From Candidatus Woesearchaeota archaeon (GTDB taxonomy: Archaea; Nanobdellota; Nanobdellia; Woesearchaeales; GW2011-AR4), in NCBI GenBank assembly GCA_016185955.1, contig JACPMQ010000015.1, forward strand, positions 1 through 16,452: a stretch of 16,452 nt of DNA. Direction: 5' to 3'. The notes beneath the pieces are model-generated. The model was not told where the DNA came from. It worked only from the letters and a program-made list of their open reading frames with translations, and did not search any database. The position numbers and the translations under genes were made by a program. Shown here piece after piece: positions 7,441 through 13,066 of this stretch. The stretch's first letter is position 1, and each line of letters begins with the position of its first letter.

Positions 7441-7543
7441 GGGCCCGTAGCATAATCCGGATAGTGCAATCGGCTTCGGACCGGTTGATCAGGGATGCTG
7501 TGATCTATATTGCAGTACTGAACTTCAAATCCCTGCGGGCTCG
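7441..7543 (+). tRNA. tRNA-Arg(TCG) with a 29-nt T-arm intron
   Basis: Acceptor stem GGGCCCG (7441-7447) pairs with CGGGCTC (7536-7542, one G-U); the discriminator is G7543 and CCA is not encoded. D-arm GCAT/GTGC (7450-7467). Anticodon stem ATCGG/CCGGT (7469-7485) with loop CTTCGGA gives anticodon TCG (7476-7478), which reads CGA arginine codons. T-stem CAGGG (7490-7494) pairs perfectly with CCCTG (7531-7535) around loop TTCAAAT (7524-7530), but only after removing 7495-7523. The spliced product is 74 nt with the normal GGTTCAAATCC T-arm. The short variable region (TGAT) is class I. Confidence 0.93.
7495..7523 (+). other. Non-canonical tRNA intron between positions 53 and 54
   Basis: The exon-intron junctions form a complete bulge-helix-bulge. 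Outer helix TTGA/TCAA (exon-exon); 3' bulge ACT, cut AC|T; central 4-bp helix TCAG (7489-7492)/CTGA (7518-7521); 5' bulge GGA, cut GG|A; inner helix TGCTG/CAGTA. The cut points predicted by the motif are exactly those needed to rebuild the T-arm. The intron is 29 nt and has no coding capacity. Confidence 0.9.
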
Positions 7544-7580
7544 TTATTTAACCATTATAAAGTAATAACATAATAGAAAG

Positions 7581-7589
7581 ATTTATATA
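7581..7589 (+). promoter_or_regulatory. TATA box of the signal peptidase gene
   Basis: ATTTATATA lies about 29 nt before the ATG at 7614, predicting a leaderless mRNA. It shows that the gene is not expressed by read-through from the tRNA alone. Confidence 0.6.
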
Positions 7590-7613
7590 CTAATTCTGCT
7601 CTAAAAACAGATT

Positions 7614-8318
7614 ATGAAGCTGTTAAAAACTATTCTGATATTGGCTGTTTTTTTGTTTGGGATTATAACTATATTAGCTAGTTTAAGCTATCTCTCATTT
7701 GATAATGCTCAAAATAATAAAATTCATGTTAAAGACAGCTTAAAAGTGTATAAGGAAAATGTCTGCACAGACAATCCAAGCAACATAACATGCAAAGAAA
7801 ATATGTATGTCGAGTGCAATGGAAAAAAATATGAGGCTCCTATAATAACTGGCTACACTGTAAAGGAAAAAGTTTTTGTGCCGGAATATGTTAAAATAGG
7901 ATGCACTCAGCCTACAATAATTGTTGAAGAAAAAAAATTAAAGGGAGAAGAAATAGCCTCTCCATATGATAGGATTAAAGAAGAAGATGTTTCAACTTTT
8001 AGCGATTTTATAAAAATAGACCTTAAAAATGCAAAGTGGAGAAAATACATTGACAGCAATTCTATGGACCCTTTAATTGACAAAGCAGCAACAACAATTG
8101 AGATAAAGCCAGAAAAAATGGAAGATATCCATATAGGAGATATAATTTCCTACAATGTTAAAGATTATGATTATTCTTTAGTGCATAGAGTTGTTGATAT
8201 TAAAGAAGATGAAAATGGCATTTATTTTGTAACTAAAGGGGACAATTACTGGAAGGAAGACCAATATAAAATAAGATTCTCGCAAGTGGAAGGAGTTATT
8301 GTTGGAATTCTTTATTGA
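7614..8318 (+). CDS. Signal peptidase I, archaeal/ER type (S26B)
   Basis: A membrane-bound protease that removes signal peptides from exported proteins. Residues 5-28 form one N-terminal membrane anchor. An unusual region of about 110 residues follows (about 30-140) with five cysteines (first CTDNPSNITC), before the catalytic core. The core carries Ser150 (DSNSMDP), His191 (LVHRVV, where bacterial enzymes have Lys) and Asp210 (TKGDNYWKED), so it is the Ser-His-Asp type of archaea and the ER. No second membrane segment is seen at the C-terminus. The insert between anchor and catalytic domain is not part of the basic family and its role is unknown; its paired cysteines suggest an extracytoplasmic disulfide-bonded domain. 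The surface protein at 1311 is a plausible substrate. Confidence 0.9.
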   Translation: MKLLKTILILAVFLFGIITILASLSYLSFDNAQNNKIHVKDSLKVYKENVCTDNPSNITCKENMYVECNGKKYEAPIITGYTVKEKVFVPEYVKIGCTQPTIIVEEKKLKGEEIASPYDRIKEEDVSTFSDFIKIDLKNAKWRKYIDSNSMDPLIDKAATTIEIKPEKMEDIHIGDIISYNVKDYDYSLVHRVVDIKEDENGIYFVTKGDNYWKEDQYKIRFSQVEGVIVGILY

Positions 8319-8329
8319 AACAACAATAA

Positions 8330-8337
8330 TTATAAAT
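8330..8337 (+). promoter_or_regulatory. TATA box of map
   Basis: TTATAAAT starts 12 nt after the signal peptidase stop and lies about 26 nt before the ATG at 8359. It fixes the start at 8359 instead of the longer frame from 8299, which would overlap the previous gene. Confidence 0.6.
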
Positions 8338-8358
8338 AATCCTAAAATCTTTGTTTTT

Positions 8359-9246
8359 ATGCAGCAAGAAGACATTGAAAAACTAAAGGAAGCAGGAAAA
8401 ATAGCCTCACAAGCTTTGGAATTTGGAAAGGGGCTTATAAAAAAAAATGCTTCTTTGCTTGATGTATTGGATAAAATAGAAAAAAAAATTTTTGAATTCG
8501 GGGCAAAGCCAGCATTTCCAGCGCAAATATCCTGTAACCATATAGCTGCGCATTATTGCCCTGATGATGACGATAAGACGATTTTTTCTAATCAGCTAGT
8601 GTGCCTTGACGTGGGCGTTCATATCGACGGATTTATAGGAGACAATGCTGTTACAATAGACTTGTCAGGAAAGCATGCAGATTTAGTCAAAGCATCAAAA
8701 GAGGCTTTGGAAAATGCTATAAGCATCATAAGGCACGAAACAGCAGTATCTGAAATAGGAAAAGTGATTCAAGCAAGCATACAAAAATACGGATTTGCGC
8801 CTGTAAGAAATTTATCAGGGCATGGGCTTGCAAGGTATGGGCAGCATGCAAAGCCGAGCATCCCGAATTTTGATAATGGGGATAACACAAAAATCGAAAA
8901 AGGGATGGTTTTTGCAGTAGAGCCATTTGCAAGCACTGGTGCAGGCATAGTTCAGGATTCAGGAATTGCTACAGTATTCTCATTGGAGAATAAAAAACCC
9001 GTCAGGAATCCTATCACAAGGGAGATACTTAAGGAATTGGAATCTTATAATGGTTTGCCATTTACAACAAGATGGCTGACAAGAAAATTTGGGATAAGGG
9101 CAAGAATTGCTTTAAGAGAGATGCAACAGCTTGGAATACTGAATGTATATCCGCCGCTTGCTGATAAAGATAAGGGGATAGTAAGCCAAGCGGAACATAC
9201 CCTTTTAGTTGATAATGACGGCAAAGTTATTGTGCTGACTGCTTGA
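8359..9246 (+). CDS. map: Methionine aminopeptidase, type II
   Basis: Removes the initiator Met from new proteins in the cytoplasm. The five metal ligands of the pita-bread fold are visible at family spacing: Asp84 and Asp95 (LDVGVHIDGFIGD, eleven apart), His155 (SGHGLARY), Glu188 (AVEPF) and Glu279 (QAEHTLLV). Between His155 and the last Glu a helical insert of about 60 residues (FTTRWLTRKFG...EMQQLGILNVYPPL) marks the type II archaeal/eukaryotic form. With the ATG at 8359 it has 295 residues, normal for archaeal enzymes. The start is set by the TATA box at 8330. It follows signal peptidase closely, but each gene has its own promoter. Confidence 0.95.
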   Translation: MQQEDIEKLKEAGKIASQALEFGKGLIKKNASLLDVLDKIEKKIFEFGAKPAFPAQISCNHIAAHYCPDDDDKTIFSNQLVCLDVGVHIDGFIGDNAVTIDLSGKHADLVKASKEALENAISIIRHETAVSEIGKVIQASIQKYGFAPVRNLSGHGLARYGQHAKPSIPNFDNGDNTKIEKGMVFAVEPFASTGAGIVQDSGIATVFSLENKKPVRNPITREILKELESYNGLPFTTRWLTRKFGIRARIALREMQQLGILNVYPPLADKDKGIVSQAEHTLLVDNDGKVIVLTA

Positions 9247-9305
9247 GCTGCCAAAAATTTATCAACCATAAAACATAAATAGTTTGCTTTAATACCTCAC
9301 TAAAG

Positions 9306-9773
9306 ATGGAAAAAGATATAGAAAAATCCTACAATGAGCTGTGCAAAAAATTTAATTTGCCTAAATTTAAGTCTATAGATGAGGAATTTGAAATAAGCAC
9401 ATTGGACACTGAAAAATTTCTTCTTAGCGACATTTTAGGGAAAGTGGCAGAAAGGCTTGGATTTTATATTGATGTGATAGGCAACTTAGCCCATCCAGAC
9501 GCATCTTCCTTAAGCACAATGCATGAAATAAGATTTTTTTCTGACGATGAGAAAAGTGCTATGTACAAGCTTTTTAAAAAGCTTATGAAGTATGACAGGA
9601 GCATTATGGAGCTGATGCTCATCAATGATAACTCAAAAAATGCAGAATTCCTAAATCATTTTTTCCCTGAATGGATTGGCTTAAAGAAAGAGATTTTGGT
9701 ATTCATAAAAAAAATAAAGGAGTCTTGGGAAAAAGACACCACTATTGAAGAAGATATTGGATATTTAGGGTAA
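9306..9773 (+). CDS. Hypothetical soluble helical protein, 155 aa
   Basis: No family is recognised. The sequence is highly charged and predicted mostly helical, with no signal peptide or membrane segment. A central region (about residues 35-110, DILGKVAERLGFYIDVIGNLAHPDASS onward) and a conserved-looking FFPEWIG segment near residue 118 suggest a compact alpha-helical domain. It is preceded by the TATA-like ACATAAATAG at 9273-9282, at leaderless distance. It ends 14 nt before adk on the same strand, so the two are probably co-transcribed. That is the only hint about its role. The same-strand spacing and the unbroken frame support a real gene. Confidence 0.7.
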   Translation: MEKDIEKSYNELCKKFNLPKFKSIDEEFEISTLDTEKFLLSDILGKVAERLGFYIDVIGNLAHPDASSLSTMHEIRFFSDDEKSAMYKLFKKLMKYDRSIMELMLINDNSKNAEFLNHFFPEWIGLKKEILVFIKKIKESWEKDTTIEEDIGYLG

Positions 9774-9787
9774 ATTTTTAATAAAAA

Positions 9788-10444
9788 ATGAACATAATAT
9801 TGCTTGGGCCTCCTGGAGTCGGAAAGGGAACTGTAGCTGTGAAAGTCAGTAAAGAGCTGAAAATTCCGCATATAGCGACAGGAGATATGCTGAGGAGCAA
9901 TGTAGCGCAAAAAACAAAGCTTGGCTTAGAGGCAAAGCATTACATGGATAAAGGGCTTCTGGTTCCAGACGGGGTTGTCATTAAAATGGTCAAGGAAAGG
10001 CTGAAAAATAACGACTGCAAAAATGGATTTATACTGGATGGGTTTCCAAGAACCATAAAACAGGCAGATGAAATTAGCGCAATAGCAAATATTGGCAAGG
10101 TCTTAAATTTGCAGGCAAATGACAGCATAATAATAAAAAGGCTGAATAGAAGAAGGGTTTGCAGCAAATGCGGTTTTGTTTACCATCTTGATTACATAAA
10201 ACCCAAGAACAAAGAGATTTGTGATAAATGTGGAGGGCATCTTTATCAAAGAGAAGACGACAAGCCAGAGGCAATAAAAGAAAGGCTGAAAGTTTACAGG
10301 GAAAAAACAGCGCCATTGATAGAGTATTACCAAAACAAGGGGATTATTATTAATGTCGATGCATCAGGAACTCCTGAAGAGGAATTTAATTTAGTTATTG
10401 AGGTTATTAACAATAAAAGTTCTAATGCCTGTGCAAATAAATAA
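9788..10444 (+). CDS. adk: Adenylate kinase, bacterial type with zinc LID
   Basis: Catalyses ATP + AMP to 2 ADP in the cytoplasm. The P-loop GPPGVGKGT is at residues 7-15. The AMP-binding segments ATGDMLR (30-36) and LDGFPRT (83-89) follow, and R-R-R at 121-123 begins the LID. The LID holds C125-x2-C128 and C145-x2-C148, the four-cysteine zinc site known from Gram-positive bacterial enzymes. At 218 aa it is the long form. Classical archaeal adenylate kinases (the AdkA type of methanogens and Sulfolobales) are of a different class, so this gene has a bacterial-like ancestry, although such enzymes are also found in some DPANN. It lies between an unknown gene and a DUF2203 gene, probably in one transcript with both. 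Confidence 0.95.
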   Translation: MNIILLGPPGVGKGTVAVKVSKELKIPHIATGDMLRSNVAQKTKLGLEAKHYMDKGLLVPDGVVIKMVKERLKNNDCKNGFILDGFPRTIKQADEISAIANIGKVLNLQANDSIIIKRLNRRRVCSKCGFVYHLDYIKPKNKEICDKCGGHLYQREDDKPEAIKERLKVYREKTAPLIEYYQNKGIIINVDASGTPEEEFNLVIEVINNKSSNACANK

Positions 10445-10454
10445 AAAAAATAAA

Positions 10455-10889
10455 ATGAGCAACAGCAAAAATACAAAACAGGAGTTCTCAAAAAAATATT
10501 TCTCAATTGAGGAAGCAGAAAGCTTGCTGCCTAAGATAGAGTCCATATTAACAAGAACGATAAAGCTTAACAAGGCTCTTGAAATTCTTGAGTCAATTGA
10601 AATTGAGGTTTATGACGATGATTATGAGGATTTAAGGAGAATAACAAAAATAAACAGGCAGTTCCATAAGCTTTCTTATGAATTCTATGCCAATGTTGAA
10701 AAGCTTGAGTCTATGGGATGTTTAGTGAAAGATTACGAAATAGGGCTTGTAGACTTCTATTGCAAATTTGAGGGAAGAGAAATATTTTTGTGCTGGAAGC
10801 TTGGAGAAAAAACTGTAAAGTTCTGGCATGAAGTTGATGAGGGTTACATGGAAAGGAAGCCAATAGTGGATTTGACAAAAGGATGGTAG
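10455..10889 (+). CDS. DUF2203 family protein, 144 aa
   Basis: The C-terminal half carries the family's signature: GCLVKDYEIGLVDFYCKFEGREIFLCWKLGE in pieces, with G-L-V-D-F, the G-R-E turn, L-C-W-K-L-G-E, then W-H-E-V-D-E-G-Y and R-K-P-I. The N-terminal half is a helical segment that begins with the family opening YFSIEEAESLLPKI. Function is unknown across the family. The ATG at 10455, 10 nt after the adk stop, is preferred over in-frame starts at 10398 and 10425, which would overlap adk and add residues not matching the family. Its position suggests co-expression with adk. It has no membrane segment or signal peptide. Confidence 0.88.
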   Translation: MSNSKNTKQEFSKKYFSIEEAESLLPKIESILTRTIKLNKALEILESIEIEVYDDDYEDLRRITKINRQFHKLSYEFYANVEKLESMGCLVKDYEIGLVDFYCKFEGREIFLCWKLGEKTVKFWHEVDEGYMERKPIVDLTKGW

Positions 10890-10942
10890 ATAGTATAAAT
10901 CACCAATTTCAATAAATTTTTGTCTCAAAATTATCCTCAAAA

Positions 10943-10956
10943 TTATTTATAAATAA
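10943..10956. promoter_or_regulatory. Palindromic TATA-like site in the 404-bp spacer
   Basis: TTATTTATAAATAA is a perfect 14-bp palindrome containing TTTATAAA. It would place a plus-strand start near 10971-10976, at the foot of the hairpin GGCAAAATT/AATTTTGCC (10971-10979 and 10992-11000). The only frame downstream is a 31-codon ORF (10982-11077), so a short RNA or a relic gene is possible. Confidence 0.4.
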
Positions 10957-11044
10957 TGGATAGATAGCGAGGCAAAATTCAATGGCAGAAAAATTTTGCC
11001 GAGCAATAAATTTGCCGAAGGCGGTGTTAAGAATAGCACTTTTA

Positions 11045-11250
11045 GGCACAGTAGAAATCCTAAAAGTCAAAAACTAAAGTGGCTGCTCCAGAGCCGCGCT
11101 ACAGGCAAAATGGCGCATCTTGATTCTTTTTTATAATAAAAAATTTATAGATACATGCCATTTTGATAGCACAATTAACATTCTTCTGCCCGCCCACCGC
11201 CCCTAATAATGGAGCAGCCACTTATATTTGTTAAGGATTTCTACTGAGCC
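11045..11250 (-). mobile_element. 206-bp non-autonomous transposable element (copy 2, full length)
   Basis: It is flanked by an 8-bp direct repeat, CACTTTTA at 11037-11044 and 11251-11258, a clean target-site duplication. The ends are inverted repeats: GGCACAGTAGAAATCCT at the left (one base differs) and AGGATTTCTACTGAGCC at the right. Inside lies the core with its own 14-bp inverted ends (AAGTGGCTGCTCCA). By eye it differs from the reverse complement of 16179-16384 at about eight positions. It has no ORF, so a transposase elsewhere must move it. It occupies the spacer between the 3' ends of DUF2203 and the cupredoxin gene and is most of what that 404-bp gap contains. Confidence 0.93.
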
Positions 11251-11293
11251 CACTTTTAGAAAATTTTTTAAGTGTTTAACCAAAGTATGCTGA

Positions 11294-11779
11294 TTACTTA
11301 ACAATTAATTTTCCCTGCATGTTGCCATGCCCTTCTCCGCATGGCACTGAGCAGAAAAATTTAAACTCTCCTGTTTTATCAGCAATAAATTCAACTGTTA
11401 CAGTTTTTCCGGGCATAATTTTCTCATTAATTTTAAAATCAGGAAGGGCAAAGCCATGCGTTACATCAATGCTTTTTATGTTTAAAATCACTTTATCGTT
11501 TTTATTCACAATTATTGTTGACGGCTCAAAACTCCATTGCTTTGCTGTTATATTAAATTTCTTTATATTAGGAGATGCTGCCTTGCCATCTTCAACATTT
11601 TGTTCTTCTGTCACAACAAAAGGCTTAGAAATAGGCTCTTCTTTAATGGGAGTTTGGCTTTCGCTCTGCTTTTGCTTGCAAGAGGTAGCTAAAAGCATAA
11701 CCACAACAACTGCAATAAATAGCGCAAAAAATTCTTTTTTTGTTTTCTTTTTTATTTCCATCTGAAATTTTATATTCAT
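11294..11779 (-). CDS. CuA-type cupredoxin lipoprotein (COX2-like copper domain), 161 aa
   Basis: A membrane-attached electron-transfer protein. Residues 10-16 are Lys-rich, 17-33 hydrophobic, and ATSC places a lipobox-like cysteine at 34; a linker to about 70 follows, then a cupredoxin fold. All CuA ligands of cytochrome oxidase subunit II are present: His108 (THGF), Cys143, Cys147, His151 and Met154 in C-x3-C-G-x2-H-x2-M. The spacing from His108 to Cys143 (35) equals that in COX2. There are no subunit II membrane hairpin helices and no oxidase genes nearby. TATATTTAA-like sequence at about 11801-11812 on the minus strand, inside the end of ispE, predicts leaderless transcription from 11779; an internal Met at 11761 is an alternative. 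The lspA gene downstream could process it. The lipobox is slightly weak (Ala at -3). Confidence 0.85.
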   Translation of the reverse strand: MNIKFQMEIKKKTKKEFFALFIAVVVVMLLATSCKQKQSESQTPIKEEPISKPFVVTEEQNVEDGKAASPNIKKFNITAKQWSFEPSTIIVNKNDKVILNIKSIDVTHGFALPDFKINEKIMPGKTVTVEFIADKTGEFKFFCSVPCGEGHGNMQGKLIVK

Positions 11780-11785
11780 AATTGT

Positions 11786-12640
11786 TTAAAAAGTTTTTGT
11801 TAAATATACAAATGGGTAAAGGTTTTTAAGCCTGAAATAAGCTTCTCTTGCCGGATATATGCTGTCGAACAGCCCTAAAACTGTGGGACCCGAGCCTGAG
11901 ATTGAGGAAGACAAAGCATCAAATTTTTTTAGATTGGATTTTATTTCCTTGATAATCTTGTATTTTTTTTCCAGCATCTGGGAAAAGTCATTATGCATAT
12001 TTTCTGCTATTTTTTTGATGTCCTTTTTATTAATTGCCTTTATCAGCTTTTTAATGTCTTTTTTATTTGCGTCTTTTGGTTTTATTTTAGCTTTATCAAA
12101 TTGCTTGTACGCCCATGCTGTTGACACCTTAATGCCGGGATTCACAAGCACAAGATTAAGAGAAGATGATTTTTTCAGCACTTTTATTTTTTCTCCTGCG
12201 CCTTCAACTAAAGAAGCTTTGCCAATTATAAAAAAAGGAACATCCGAGCCTATTTCAGCCGCAAGCCTCATTAGTTTTTTTTGGTTGAGTTTAAGGCCCC
12301 AAAGCTTGTTAAGCGCAATTAAGACATTAGCGGCATTTGAGCTTCCGCCTCCCAAGCCGGATGCCAAAGGAACATTTTTCTCAATAGCTATCTTTGCTCC
12401 CCCTTTAATCTGATATTTTTTTTTTAGAAGCAATGCTGCCTTATAGGCAATATTCTTTTCATTTTCCAGCTCTTTGTTAGTGCTTTCTATAATTATTTTA
12501 TCATCTTCCAATCTTTCAAAATAAAGCTTGTCATGCAGCTGTATGGGCAGCATTACTGTCTGTATAGCATGATAATTATTCTTTAGCTTTTTGCCAATCT
12601 TTAAGTAAAGGTTTACTTTTGCGTAAGAGTTAATGTGCAT
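11786..12640 (-). CDS. ispE: 4-diphosphocytidyl-2-C-methyl-D-erythritol kinase (MEP pathway)
   Basis: A GHMP kinase that phosphorylates CDP-methylerythritol, the fourth enzyme of the MEP route to isoprenoids, in the cytoplasm. Lys8 in YAKVNLYL corresponds to the substrate-site lysine. The ATP loop PLASGLGGGSSNAA is at 91-104, Asp133 in IGSDVPFF is the catalytic acid, and SISGSGPTV (247-254) is the third GHMP motif. At 284 aa it has full length. A lysine-rich segment (about 183-215) is expanded relative to typical enzymes. A TATA-like TATATTAA near 12659-12666 precedes it on the minus strand. The cupredoxin gene follows after 6 nt but seems to have its own promoter. The other MEP genes lie upstream across a plus-strand gene. 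Confidence 0.95.
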   Translation of the reverse strand: MHINSYAKVNLYLKIGKKLKNNYHAIQTVMLPIQLHDKLYFERLEDDKIIIESTNKELENEKNIAYKAALLLKKKYQIKGGAKIAIEKNVPLASGLGGGSSNAANVLIALNKLWGLKLNQKKLMRLAAEIGSDVPFFIIGKASLVEGAGEKIKVLKKSSSLNLVLVNPGIKVSTAWAYKQFDKAKIKPKDANKKDIKKLIKAINKKDIKKIAENMHNDFSQMLEKKYKIIKEIKSNLKKFDALSSSISGSGPTVLGLFDSIYPAREAYFRLKNLYPFVYLTKTF

Positions 12641-12691
12641 AATGTTTTTGATACGCTTTAATATATTAATGTTGCTTTTTGCAGTAAGATT

Positions 12692-12699
12692 TTTAAATA
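12692..12699 (+). promoter_or_regulatory. TATA box of the small gene at 12740
   Basis: TTTAAATA predicts a start near 12721, leaving a 19-nt leader that contains the strong purine-rich site GAGGGGGTG (12726-12734), five T before the ATG. This is the only clear strong Shine-Dalgarno site before a gene in the window. Confidence 0.6.
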
Positions 12700-12739
12700 T
12701 GAGGTTATACCCCTTACTGAATTTTGAGGGGGTGTTTTT

Positions 12740-13066
12740 ATGGAATTGCCATTGTTTGATGAAGTTCCAGATATGATAAATTTGTCACGAATTGTGCGTG
12801 ATGAAATGGAAAGAGCGGGTCTCGGTGTCAAAATAGATTTATCTGCTTGGGGCATTGTTATTACAGGTGCGCATAAAGAATATAGTGGACAGCTACTAGA
12901 ATACCAAGCAACACCAATGAGAGAGGTTATAGGGCCTGATTCCAGTAAATCAAGAGGGAGAACAATTTTAGATGCGGTAATAGAAAACATAGAAGATTTA
13001 TTGGGGTTGTATGGTTTGATGTATAGCCATGGTGATAGGGCATATGTTATTGCAAAAAAAAATTAA
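12740..13066 (+). CDS. Hypothetical protein, 108 aa, Shine-Dalgarno led
   Basis: No family is recognised. It is soluble and small, with an N-terminal acidic helix (about 12-27), a beta-strand pair (KIDLSAWGIVITG, about 31-43), a YSGQLLEYQATP stretch and a helical region (ILDAVIENIEDLLGLYGL, about 76-93). It sits alone on the plus strand inside the block of minus-strand MEP genes and is divergent from ispE. It has a leader and a strong ribosome binding site, unlike the leaderless neighbours, and its codons look less A/T-biased at third positions (for example GGT CTC GGT GTC). These features hint at a different origin or at regulated translation. Its stop codon overlaps the stop of ispDF head-on at the palindrome TTAA (13063-13066). 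Confidence 0.7.
   Translation: MELPLFDEVPDMINLSRIVRDEMERAGLGVKIDLSAWGIVITGAHKEYSGQLLEYQATPMREVIGPDSSKSRGRTILDAVIENIEDLLGLYGLMYSHGDRAYVIAKKN

Noticed and set aside
11859..12413. 184-codon ORF antisense to ispE
   Set aside because: It is fully inside ispE, whose catalytic motifs are all intact. The antisense product is a Ser/Phe/Ile-rich shadow of AT-rich lysine codons.
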